DNA of 10,000 bases from Acropora yongei (taxonomy: Eukaryota > Cnidaria > Anthozoa > Scleractinia > Acroporidae), in NCBI GenBank assembly GCA_014634225.1, contig BLFN01000732.1, forward strand, positions 4,663,488-4,673,487, read 5' to 3'. Of this stretch, positions 1 through 7,300 are shown one piece after another. The notes under the pieces are model-generated. The model had not been told where the DNA came from and made no database searches. It saw nothing but the letters and a program-made list of their open reading frames with translations. The position numbers and the translations under genes were made by a program. Position 1 is the first letter of the stretch. Every line of letters begins with the position of its first letter.

Positions 1-18
1 AGTGGAAAACACATTAAC

Positions 19-131
19 CTTTTCCCAAATTTGACTTTGCCACCAGCCTTTAGAGTCCAGAAGTGCCACCTTACAAATGAGTCATAGAATTGATTAACAT
101 CTGAGGTAACAAAAGTACGTCTCCAGTCCAC
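19..131 (-). CDS. LARS1: LARS1 exon 10 (VDWRR segment, last exon in window)
   Basis: Encodes [19 protein letters not shown], then [18 protein letters not shown] and two bases of an Arg codon. VDWRR.F.T.DVN..YDSFVRW is a conserved LeuRS block leading towards the editing-domain insertion. The acceptor is AATCTTTTCAG. The proposed donor AAAG/GTTAAT is weak; reading through it to the window edge gives RLMCFP, which does not resemble the expected YTI.SP continuation. The right boundary is firm and the left boundary likely. Confidence 0.88.
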
Positions 132-3100
132 CTGAAAAGATTTTGACACATACAAGATCATTACTACTGGAATGCTTTTACTGCAAGGGTGGTTGACTGT
201 ATCATTCTCAAAATATTTACCATTGCATGCACTTTTGAAAAAGAAGCTTTATTATTATTTAGTAGTCAAAGATTAATGAGGAGTCAAGATTACACAGTCA
301 TGGCCAAATGGATTGTGATAAACACATAAATGTTTACATCATTACTTTGGGCTTTCTTTATTCACCTTTAATCCTAAACTTTGAAGATCTGACTTTGTCA
401 GAGGCGGAAAATAGTGAAGCCAGTAATCATGAGAACCAGCAAACCTGAAAGAAATCAGGCAATCTCCCATTAAGGACTGTACCAATCAGACCGAAACTTG
501 GTCAACATTGATGTAACTTCAATTAATTCTATTTTCAACTGATGACGGTCGTTGAACGAACACAACAAAAATTAGTTTCAAATGTGTCGTTATTTTTATA
601 AAAATTCTTTTATATGGCCCAGTGTGCAATTTGCTCTCCGGTATGGTGGTTTTTGTACCATGCGATCGCCAGCTGCGAAGGGCCCATTGCTGGAAAATCC
701 TTCCTTAACACTTTCACAAGGCTTTTAAATATTGAGGAGAGTGGGGTGAAACAGTAAGGGCGTGGATTGGCTCTTTTGAGGGGAGTGTCCATGATTGCAG
801 CTCACCAGGAGTGTCAGGGGAGTTGGGAAAGCACAAGTACAAGTTTGAGAAGACTTTAAAATTAAAATAAATCACAACAAATAAAATAATATTGATCTGT
901 GACAGGTAACTGTTCTAACCACAGCGTACTGCTCCAATCCAGGTCCCCTTACTCATAAATGCACATACACAAGCCACTGAGGACAGAATGGAAAAAGTAC
1001 AATGCCCATGTACAAGATCATACTTCCTGATTTCTTCATCTTCAAGCCCTAAAGTTTGCATGATTTCCCATTGATAAGTCATACCACCAGTTTTGGCAGT
1101 AACCTTGCTTTTCATCTGAGTTAACAGGAGAGAAAAGTAAGGTAATTTGCATTGTACGTATCAACATCAGTAAAAATGGTCATAATATCTTCCTTCCAGC
1201 TTTTGTCTCAACTAATTTTGACACGTTTGTCTTGTCTATGAATTCAAAGGTGTAGAGTACAGTCCATGAAACAAACGATAGAACACAATATTTTAAATTA
1301 AAAATTACCGGTAATGTAAGTAGCATATTCATGTACCCTAACAACATTAATGATGTCAGTTTTTAACTTTTGGCTGATTATAGAACCTATAAAGGGTTGA
1401 TCATTATTATTTTCCTTACGGAGTTACTGTGAGCAAGTTTTAAAAGATGGGCACAAAAAAGGCTTTGTAAATGCTTAGTGCCTGTCCTTTAACAAAACCA
1501 CTGAGAGTCAAAGTCTTACATAAAACACTGCATACATAAGTCATATACATTATACACCAGTAAGATTCTGTCTTTGTTTGGTTGTTTTCCTTGTAAGCTA
1601 ACAAAACAAGGAAATAATGTCCTTACGTGTTTGGACTCATTCTTTTTTCCTTCTTCGGGAAATTTGGGTGGAAATCCATAATCATTCATTTCACATTTCA
1701 GCTTATCTGCACATGCCTGTGAAAAAGAATCCTTCACTGGTCAACACAACCTGTATAAATTGTGCATCTCAAATTAAGTTCTAACTTTTCCTAAAACAGA
1801 TTTTAAAATGCAGATATCAAAGTCATATATTACCAGGCAAGGCAAAGAGGAGTATTTGTGATCGACACATTACACTTCTATAACTTGGAGAGTTCACAAA
1901 AAGAATTGAATGAAAATTCCTAACTTGATTAATGACTGAAATTTAATTGACTAAATTTAGAATGGTTAATTACATATAAGCTCCCTACCAAGTGTGAAAC
2001 GTACACTGCGTAAAAAAATAATTTGAAAAAAATACGTAATTACTTCTTTCCAGGCCAGGAGTATTTGCTTCAAATACAATATATACATCTAACATTACAA
2101 ACAGGTTAACATCTTAGAATATATATCACACATGGCTACCTTGTTACCTTTATTGGCATTCCAGTACAATGAAAACCAAATGGAAACAAACACCTTTTCC
2201 CTTTTAGTCGATGATATCCCACAGCAAACTTAGAATCAACAAAAAAAAAAAAAACCAAAACGAAATAAGTAAACAATCATGCAACATCAAAAATTTATTT
2301 CAATAATAATATTAGATAAACTTATTATCAAGTAAACAAGTATAAACAAGCTGTAAACTTTTACCACCAAAATCCAAAAATATCCTCACCTCTGCCTTTG
2401 AAATAGTAAATGCGTGTCCTAAATGAAGTCTTCCATTCATGTCAGGGTATGGAAATGTAACAAAAAATTTTTCTTTCCTAAAACAAAAGAGTGAACATAT
2501 AAATTGATGGCAAAAGGTGAAATGACCTTTGGACTGGCAGAACTGATTTATCACTAGCTAAACCCCTCAATTTTATACAGCAGTAAATGGAAAAATGCTC
2601 AATTGAAATATTTACTCACAGCTACATGTAAAAGAGTGGAATGTGACAAACATTAAATGGCAACAGTGACTGTATTCCTCCACTCCCTTAAATTCAACTA
2701 TTGACAATACTCACTTGGCTTCAGGGGAACCAGGCTGTAAAAGAAATTATGATAAAAATGACTTTCAGGCACAATAATAATTACAAGAAACTTGACATAG
2801 ACAAATATGAATTGAAGAATAGTCTTACAGGAACTGAGTCTGTTTCAAAGACCTTGCTTTCAGCCCATCTCTTCTGCATTTGAGCCTCAATATCCTTCAG
2901 GTTATTAACCTGGGCAGCTGCACTCCTCCTATCAACCTTTCTGCCAACCTATTTATAATGAAGTGTATTCATGAAAATAATATCGATGATACTGTACATG
3001 AAACATCATAGAAGGAAGGCAAGGGGAAGGTTATATTGTGAGTACCTTCTTTCATTAAAATAATAAATTTTTGTAACCTGCAGGTGACATTATATTTCAG

Positions 3101-6100
3101 ATTAAGCCAAAGCAACAATATAAAGTTCTTTTCAGAACTAGAAATTTACAGTATTTCATTTATTCATAGGTGTTAGGGTTAGGGGCACATATTAGAGCAC
3201 AGATCATAATAATAAATTTGTGATTAGAACAAAGGGGGCATTAGGGTTCAGCAGATTAGAATTCAAAGAATTAACCTGGTTCAAGAAATTTGAATCTAGA
3301 TCTAAAAGAACTAATGGTGAACTTGTTTTAGCTAAAACAATAAAAATAATGACCTACCTTTTCAACAACTGTGGTGAGATTTCATCTTTCAAAGTACGGT
3401 TCATTCAATGAAGTAATGAGCTTTTGTCAAAATAATTTATTAATAAAAATTCTTATGTTTGAAATGTGTTGATAGGTTAGTGAAGCTATGAGTATGCCCA
3501 CATTACATGCCTATATTTATGTAGTTCAATCATGTGCTCAATGTAAGATGGTGACTGTTTATTAAACTACTTGTTCCGTTCAATCCTCCCCTGAATTCTT
3601 CACCTTATGGGGTAAATCAATATGGAGCTCGAAACGAGAGCAGCGCCGCATCCTTCTGGAGAAAGAAAATGATGAGAGAGAAAAGTGTGTTTACTGTGAC
3701 TAGAAAACTTCAAGGATTACTCCTTAGGGTGGATGGTTTGACCCTCGAGAAACCTGTTACAAACTTTCTAGAGCTTATGAAAAGTCTACCAAGCAAGAGC
3801 AGTTTTAAGACAACTCAAACCCCTCCAATTCATCAACAAGAGCAAACAAAGTTGCTCAGAAAAATGTGATCCAAGAGTCCCTCACAGTAAGAAGCCTAAG
3901 GTGGCAACAGGCAAGTGAAGAAAGGCGACGAAGGTATGAAAGTTAACTTTAACTTCTGTGGTTACCAAAAGCAGAAGACATGTGACAATAATGTAAAGAT
4001 CAAAATCATTGTCAGTCCAAATGCAAGAAAGTATATGCAGTGACCCAGTTCCAAAATCATGTAACGATGATCATGCTGACAAGTGGCTCATGGCTGTAAA
4101 CCATAGGGGATTGATGTGCGAGAAGTTTATTGGCACATCAGATTAGTTGAAGTGTCCAGCAAACTGATCACAATGATCAACCCTTTTTGGTAGTATCAGC
4201 GGAAGAGACTTAAATTTGGACCCAAGGTATCAAGCGAGATCTTTCAGCACAAGCTAGCTTGATGGAGCTTTGGGACGTCTAAAAGGTGTATTCAGTGTCC
4301 TTGATGACGTAGTTGTTGTAGTTAATTTTTATTTCCAGTTGAATATTAGTTTTCCTTTGTTTTTGTGTATGCTAATCTATGGTAATGTACACAAAAACAA
4401 AGGAAAACTAATATTCAACTGGAAAAAATTAACTGCAACATAGTCATAGCAGGGTGTGGCCAGACAATGGAGGAAGCAAAAATTGATAACCAGCAGGAAA
4501 CTCAGACTGAGACCTTGAAAAGGTGTGCTGAGAACATTGTCCTGAATGAGGACAAACAGCAGACAGGTATAACTGAAATTACCTTCCTTGGTCACAGAAT
4601 CACCAAAGATGTTGTAAAAGTCAACGAAGCCAAAGTGTAAGCTATCTGCAATATGCCAGCACCTACTGATGTAGCAGGTGTTAAAAGTGTATGCCTGACC
4701 TTGCCGAAATGATTCCACCAATCGGTGCTCTCACACAGAAGGACTCGCCATTAGTTTGATCCATGAAAATAATATGAGAGTGCCTTCGACACACTGAAGT
4801 GAAACTTTTCTAAATCAACATTCCAGTGGCCTATTTTCATCTGCCGAGAGAAGTTGTCATTCAAGTGGATAGAAGCAAACATGCGACCGGTGCCGTACTG
4901 CTTCAAGAAGGTCGTCCCGTATAGTATGCATCAGGAGTGCTGACAGCGTCGGAGAAAAAATAAACACAGATTGAGAAAAAAGTCCTATCTGTTTTGTACG
5001 GCCTTGAGAGATTTGACCAATATACTTATGGCAGACCTGTAAAACTTGAGAATGAACACAAACCTCTTGCATAATTTGTAGAGATGTCCATTTTGTATTT
5101 GTTAAAGGCACTGACTTATTCACTGCTGATACATTGAGTAGAGTCCACCAAGACAACAGTGGAAATGACTAGGGAGACCGTACGTGCTCGAATCATGAAT
5201 GTCAGTGTGTTTAGTGACATGCCTGAGTAGCGACTTGATGAGATACATCAAGCGACCTCATTTGATGCTAGCCTGCAGTCTGTGATGAAGTTAGTGTTGG
5301 AAGGATGACCAGCAGATAAGCATGAGACTCCTGTGTGTGCAGTGCCATATTTTGATGTACATGACTGTCTAAGTGTTGTGGATGGAATTCTGCTGAAAGG
5401 AGAAGCAGTTGTGATTCCCATGGCTCTGAGGTCATCAATTAAGAAATGATTATACAGTGCCCATCTAGGCCGTGACAGTGTGTTGTGTTGGGCTAGAGGA
5501 AGAACAACTGGTGTATTGGCCCAACATGGCCAGTGACATCAAGCAAATAGCTGATATGTGTGAAACCTGTAAGGAAATGAAGCCACAGAGTCCACCAGAA
5601 CCACTTAAGCAGCAAACTGATGGCGACGAACCATGGCAGAAGATTGGTCTTGATTTCTTTGAAACTGCTGGGAATCACTGTTTGGCAGTGCAAGACTACT
5701 ACTCCAACTTTATCGAGATTGATTCACTTATGATGACGAGTGCCCTTACTGTGAAATCGCTCAAGAAGCATTGTGCTCATTATGGCAAACCAAGAATGAT
5801 TGTGTCGGTTGTAGGTCCACAGTTTACTAGTCAGGTCCACAGTTTACTGTGCAGAACTGAGGTACAACTCATATTACCTCATCACCAATGGCAGAGCAGA
5901 ATCAGCCATTAGGGTTATCAAAACTCTTCTTGTGAAACCTTAGAAGAGAAGACGTTATCAGTATGAAGAGATGTTGGAGTGCAGAAACACCCCTGGTCAA
6001 GGCACATGTTCATAGTTCAGCAGAAATGATGTTCAACTGAAGAATTCATGGTTTCCTGCCTGGAATGAGATATAGCCCAAAGGACACTGTAGTGAAGGAG

Positions 6101-7122
6101 AAGCATGAGGCATGCAGGCACAGGGTTATAAGAAAGCTCATGACCAGAAGTCCCAAAAGCTTTCGTTAAAGATATGTGGGGCAGTCAGTGTTTTTCCAAA
6201 GCACCAAAGGACAAAACTGGAAATTAGGCAAGGTCACTGGTCCTTATGAGGAATGTACAGAAGAAACCATGTGCATATGATAGGAACTAAAGTTACACCA
6301 AAGGCTTGCGACCTGTCCCCTGTCATTCCGCCTTGTGTTCTTGATGTGACGCTGCCGCTGTAAGATTCACAAGCATGTTACCGACCCATGGACCCTCATG
6401 TAGAGTACTGCCAACCTTGTAGTGAGAAAGAGAAGACTACACCTACAGACAGTCCTAGACATGTCATTAACTGCAAAGCGGCCAAAGAGTGAAATCAAAC
6501 GGCCAATAGTTTCAAAGATTACACGGTCAGGTAGAGTATTGTTTATTTTTACAGTGACCTTTTCAAAAGACCTTTGAGTGTTGAATTTCGTAGTGCTTAA
6601 AGTCTCATCAGACCTGTGATTATTCATAGCTGTTTAAGCTTTACAGTTTTCTTTTGTTGAAGGAAGGATGTTGATATCAGCAGTGAGGTTACAGGTATAC
6701 CTACATTTCATGCCTATATTTATGAAGTTTGAACACATACTCGTAGTGTAAGATGGTGAATGTTTGTTGTGTTTAATCCTCGCCTGAATTCTCCACCTTA
6801 TGGAGTAAATCGGCCAACTGTGAAAAGGTTTGTTGACAATCCAAAAAACAAGTGTTTTGACTCTTCAGATCCAGTAGTTTTAATGTAACTCCAGTAAACC
6901 AACAGTTACTTGGTGGTAAGAATTTGGTTTCATTTTAAAAAAATTTAACCCCACTTGAGTGGCATAGACAGCAATTTGTTAGGCAATTATTGGAGAGTCA
7001 ATATTATTTTTTGCGTTTACAATAATTTATACTTATCAATCAATTTTATAGTTTAAGTTACTTTTAGCAGTCCAAACATGCTTACCTTTACTTAACGCCT
7101 TTCCAAGCATTCCCTGTTCCAT
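19..7122 (-). CDS. LARS1: Cytosolic leucyl-tRNA synthetase, 5' part of gene (10 exons, runs off left edge)
   Basis: Class I aminoacyl-tRNA synthetase that charges tRNA-Leu with leucine in the cytosol. Read on the minus strand, the exons are 7086-7122, 3358-3385, 2829-2940, 2715-2734, 2390-2477, 2148-2228, 1627-1716, 1024-1115, 366-444 and 19-131. All junctions are GT-AG and every phase matches, giving about 247 residues of a family usually near 1,100-1,200. Visible landmarks are FVTFPYP, then NGRLHLGH (the HIGH motif, about residues 80-87), [27 protein letters not shown] and VDWRR. These occur in the order expected for eukaryotic cytosolic LeuRS, not the bacterial or mitochondrial form. The editing domain is mostly absent, and the KMSKS loop and C-terminal domain lie beyond the left edge. 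The eight exons from 2948 leftward are secure; the two upstream exons are inferred. Animals also use this enzyme as a leucine sensor for TORC1, which is family knowledge and cannot be tested here. Confidence 0.9.
366..444 (-). CDS. LARS1: LARS1 exon 9 (YFPPL segment)
   Basis: One base completes the Lys codon from exon 8, followed by [20 protein letters not shown] and QSLGLK. W..YFPPL...DL..LGLK precedes the VDWRR motif in the family. The acceptor is GATTTCTTTCAG and the donor AAAG/GTGAAT, with a phase 0 end. Confidence 0.93.
445..1023 (-). other. LARS1 intron between exons 8 and 9, with a GC-richer island
   Basis: Intron bounded by the donor GTATGA and acceptor TTTCAG. Most of it is AT-rich and featureless. 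About 605-835 is visibly richer in G and C and carries an open minus-strand frame of about 60 codons (610-792, containing AIAWYKNHH) that fits no LeuRS segment. It may be a fragment of an old repeat. Confidence 0.7.
1024..1115 (-). CDS. LARS1: LARS1 exon 8 (YQWEIM segment)
   Basis: Encodes [11 protein letters not shown] followed by [17 protein letters not shown] and two bases of a Lys codon. KSK..AK.G...YQWEIM matches the end of the Lys-rich insertion and the following helix of cytosolic LeuRS. The acceptor is GTTAACTCAG and the donor AGGAA/GTATGA. The phase 2 end is completed by the G at 444. Confidence 0.93.
1116..1626 (-). other. LARS1 intron between exons 7 and 8
   Basis: AT-rich intron with donor GTAAGG and acceptor GTTAACTCAG. 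A 12-nt perfect palindrome, ATTACCGGTAAT, lies near 1306. I see no other gene, RNA or repeat. Confidence 0.75.
1627..1716 (-). CDS. LARS1: LARS1 exon 7 (ACADKLK segment)
   Basis: Exactly 30 codons, beginning [10 protein letters not shown] and continuing through [10 protein letters not shown] to a charged tail [14 protein letters not shown]...E..YG.PP.FP is a cytosolic LeuRS hallmark. The acceptor is TTTTTCACAG and the donor CAC/GTAAGG. The charged tail is the beginning of the variable Lys/Glu-rich insertion, which looks shorter here than in vertebrates. Confidence 0.95.
1717..2147 (-). other. LARS1 intron between exons 6 and 7
   Basis: AT-rich intron with donor GTAACA and acceptor TTTTTCACAG. 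I see no recognisable element in it. Confidence 0.75.
2148..2228 (-). CDS. LARS1: LARS1 exon 6, catalytic domain (HCTGMPIK)
   Basis: Exactly 27 codons in phase 0 at both ends. It encodes [20 protein letters not shown] followed by CTGMPIK. The [10 protein letters not shown] motif follows the HIGH region in all eukaryotic cytosolic LeuRS. The acceptor is GATTCTAAG and the donor AAAG/GTAACA. Confidence 0.95.
2390..2477 (-). CDS. LARS1: LARS1 exon 5, HIGH-motif exon
   Basis: Encodes [20 protein letters not shown], then HAFTISKAE, which is the start of the Rossmann-fold catalytic domain. HLGH is the HIGH signature that binds ATP. The acceptor is TTGTTTTAG and the donor GAG/GTGAGG, with a phase 0 end. 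An Asp sits just before MNG, where the cytosolic enzymes I know of usually carry Tyr. This is one of the strongest family identifiers in the window. Confidence 0.95.
2715..2734 (-). CDS. LARS1: LARS1 exon 4 (20-nt microexon)
   Basis: The acceptor TTTCTTTTACAG is followed by 20 coding bases and the donor GTGAGT. The exon encodes PGSPEA plus two bases (AA) of a Lys codon completed by the G at 2477. Without it, exon 3 (phase 0 end) and exon 5 (one leading base) would be out of frame; with it the frame is restored exactly. It encodes the variable linker between VFETD and the FVTFPYP strand. Both splice sites are near consensus. Confidence 0.82.
2829..2940 (-). CDS. LARS1: LARS1 exon 3, N-terminal helix preceding the catalytic core
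   Basis: Encodes a segment with [17 protein letters not shown] and AESKVFETD. This corresponds to the short N-terminal helical region of cytosolic LeuRS, where the pattern IE...W...VFE is typical. The donor is CCT/GTAAGA. Two acceptors are possible: AG ending at 2949, which adds VGR in frame, or AG ending at 2941, which fits the phase of the upstream microexon and is preferred here. The stretch between KVD and LKDIE is longer than in the vertebrate enzyme. Confidence 0.85.
2941..3357 (-). other. LARS1 intron between proposed exons 2 and 3
   Basis: AT-rich intron that starts with the strong donor GTAGGT. It contains two tandem TTAGGG units on the plus strand (3173-3184), too few to be a telomeric tract. 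Nothing else is recognisable. Confidence 0.6.
3358..3385 (-). CDS. LARS1: Proposed LARS1 exon 2 (28-nt microexon)
   Basis: The acceptor CTTTGAAAG and the strong donor AAAAG/GTAGGT bound 28 nt. They encode the end of an Asp codon, EISPQLLK, and the first two bases of an Arg codon. The incoming phase 1 matches the exon at 7086-7122, and the outgoing phase 2 matches an exon 3 that starts at 2940. The acceptor's pyrimidine tract is weak. A competing reading extends this exon upstream to the ATG at 3402-3404, giving a start [10 protein letters not shown]; an in-frame TGA sits directly before that ATG. Confidence 0.5.
3467..3619 (+). repeat. 5' LTR of the Ty3/gypsy element
   Basis: About 153 bp, starting TGTTGATA and ending TAAATCA, which fits the TG...CA rule. 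It shares blocks with the 3' copy: CATGCCTATATTTATG (3506-3521), GTAAGATGGTGA (3543-3554) and CCTGAATTCT (3590-3599). It is about 10 nt longer than the 3' copy because of an indel after the second block. A primer-binding site would start near TGG at 3623, but I could not match it to a tRNA. Confidence 0.85.
3620..4195 (+). pseudogene. Gag and protease remnant of the Ty3/gypsy element
   Basis: Between the 5' LTR and the reverse transcriptase there is no intact frame. An early stretch encodes charged sequence ([11 protein letters not shown]) broken by stops. Around 3951-4060 there is a CFCG-like cluster (FNFCGYQKQ) with further Cys and Lys residues in a shifted frame, resembling a decayed nucleocapsid zinc knuckle. 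KWLMAVN near 4082 sits where the protease begins in related elements, but no DTG active site is visible. Protease identity is weak. Confidence 0.5.
4196..4700 (+). pseudogene. Reverse transcriptase remnant, interrupted
   Basis: RLKFG...SEIFQHKLA (about 4207-4256) matches the palm segment of gypsy reverse transcriptases. After a frame change, VLDDVVVV (about 4299-4320) corresponds to the catalytic YxDD box, with Leu in place of the preceding residue. The reading is then broken by the foldback at 4315-4439 and resumes with IVIAGCG (about 4440). FLGHRITKD (4584-4610) and [14 protein letters not shown] mark the thumb and connection. The first catalytic Asp and the finger region are absent, so a deletion upstream of 4200 is likely. 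A stop interrupts NEAKV.AICNMP. Confidence 0.82.
4315..4439. repeat. Perfect 37-bp inverted repeat (foldback) inside the reverse transcriptase
   Basis: The arms 4333-4369 and 4388-4424 are exact reverse complements, 37 of 37 bases, around an 18-nt loop (4370-4387). Pairing continues imperfectly outward to 4315 and 4439 with a 2-nt gap. The foldback falls between the DD catalytic box and the IVIAGCG motif, which are adjacent in intact elements, so it is extra sequence. Perfect arms inside an otherwise decayed element suggest that it is younger, or kept identical by a replication-based template switch. Confidence 0.92.
4840..5148 (+). pseudogene. RNase H domain remnant
   Basis: [18 protein letters not shown] (4853-4906) contains the first RNase H catalytic Asp (4868-4870). 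The frame continues through EGRPV, a stop, [20 protein letters not shown] and TYGRPV. At HKPL (about 5049-5072) the preceding residues read NEH where family members have SDH, so an acidic residue is changed from Asp to Glu. [10 protein letters not shown] (5119-5148) is the conserved ADTLSR motif that closes this region. Several in-frame stops make it non-functional. Confidence 0.85.
5190..6300 (+). pseudogene. Integrase remnant
   Basis: YFDV...[14 protein letters not shown] (about 5350-5424) is the linker before integrase. The zinc-binding domain shows AHLGRD (near 5459), then after a one-base frame change VYWPNM and CETC (5559-5570). The core begins IGLDFFE (first catalytic Asp) and continues DYYSNFIEI. 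The second catalytic Asp is replaced: VSVVGPQF is seen where SDNGPQF is usual. A 20-nt tandem duplication follows and shifts the frame. [15 protein letters not shown] carries the catalytic Glu in the new frame, followed by CRNTP. A C-terminal [12 protein letters not shown] (from 6253) matches the gypsy integrase C-terminal motif. The longest open stretch is 5472-5912. Confidence 0.88.
5813..5848 (+). repeat. 20-nt tandem duplication in the integrase core
   Basis: AGGTCCACAGTTTACT occurs at 5813-5828 and again at 5833-5848, a period of 20 nt. Twenty is not a multiple of three, and the downstream integrase motif NGRAESAIR is found in a different frame from the upstream GPQFTS, as expected if this duplication caused the shift. 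Confidence 0.9.
6659..6668 (+). other. Polypurine tract
   Basis: An uninterrupted purine run GAAGGAAGGA ends exactly where the 3' LTR begins. This is the usual position of the plus-strand primer of LTR retroelements and fixes the LTR start. Confidence 0.75.
6669..6811 (+). repeat. 3' LTR of the Ty3/gypsy element
   Basis: About 143 bp starting TGTTGATA. It shares the blocks CATGCCTATATTTATG (6709-6724), GTAAGATGGTGA (6748-6759) and CCTGAATTCT (6783-6792) with the 5' LTR, and ends GTAAATC. The expected final A reads as G at 6812, so the terminal dinucleotide has probably mutated. Confidence 0.85.
6812..7085. other. Sequence between the retroelement and proposed LARS1 exon 1
   Basis: AT-rich sequence without a recognisable gene or repeat. 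In the preferred model it is the 5' end of LARS1 intron 1, beginning with the donor GTAAGC at 7085 on the minus strand. Confidence 0.5.
7086..7122 (-). CDS. LARS1: Proposed LARS1 exon 1 (start codon)
   Basis: A 37-nt open stretch begins with ATG in a good context (AAATGG) directly after an in-frame TAA. It encodes [12 protein letters not shown] and ends one base into the next codon at a strong donor, AAAG/GTAAGC. Its phase 1 end fits exactly onto the 2-base start of the candidate exon at 3358-3385. This choice places the Ty3/gypsy element inside intron 1. The alternative is a start at the ATG at 3402-3404, which would make this exon unnecessary. I do not recognise these twelve residues from known LeuRS proteins, so the call rests on splice logic alone. 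Confidence 0.5.
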
Positions 7123-7300
7123 TTAAATTACAAGAGGAAGTTAACTGTTGTATCAGATGCGCGTGAAATATTTTTGGAAAAATATCATATTCCTATTAGA
7201 AGAACGAGATTTTCCAGCAAAGAAGCGCGCACTGAATTCATCTCGGTGAAAAAAATTGCGCTATGAATGGATTGGACCATTTATGCGAAAAAAGCCCATG
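7123..7300 (-). promoter_or_regulatory. Probable LARS1 5' UTR and promoter-proximal region, with a short upstream ORF
   Basis: This lies directly upstream of the proposed start codon on the minus strand. It is richer in CpG (GCGCGC near 7225, GCGCG near 7160) than the gene body, which suits an unmethylated promoter in an animal with gene-body methylation. There is no clear TATA box. An 18-codon upstream ORF (ATG at 7239-7241, stop at 7185-7187, beginning MNSVRASLLEN) could affect translation if it is within the transcript. The near-palindrome ATATTTTTGGAAAAATAT lies near 7168. The call depends on exon 1 being correct. Confidence 0.4.

Larger units (their letters stand above)
3467..6811 (+). 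mobile_element. Degenerate Ty3/gypsy LTR retrotransposon
   Basis: An LTR element of about 3.35 kb lies on the plus strand, opposite to LARS1. It has similar LTRs at 3467-3619 and 6669-6811, a polypurine tract directly before the 3' LTR, and the domain order zinc-knuckle remnant, reverse transcriptase, RNase H, integrase. Integrase after RNase H is the Ty3/gypsy order and not Ty1/copia. Every domain is broken by stops, frameshifts or deletions, and the reverse transcriptase finger region and most of the protease appear to be missing. The element is shorter than the usual 4.5-6 kb. The LTRs have diverged clearly, so the insertion is old and cannot move by itself. No convincing target-site duplication was found. 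In the preferred gene model it lies in LARS1 intron 1. Confidence 0.88.

Noticed and set aside
3173..3184. Telomere-like TTAGGG repeat
   Set aside because: Only two tandem units in an intron; too short to be an interstitial telomere.
3402..3404. ATG as the LARS1 start codon
   Set aside because: Not excluded, but less favoured than 7120-7122: it leaves only 62 nt to the LTR, while the upstream exon has matching phases and a stronger donor.
3623..3640. tRNA primer-binding site after the 5' LTR
   Set aside because: TGG is in roughly the right position, but the following bases do not fit the 3' end of a tRNA that I can identify.
4377..4721. 114-codon minus-strand frame
   Set aside because: Antisense shadow of the reverse transcriptase remnant that begins in the foldback loop.
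4857..5156. 99-codon minus-strand frame
   Set aside because: Antisense of the RNase H remnant, whose conserved motifs are all on the plus strand.
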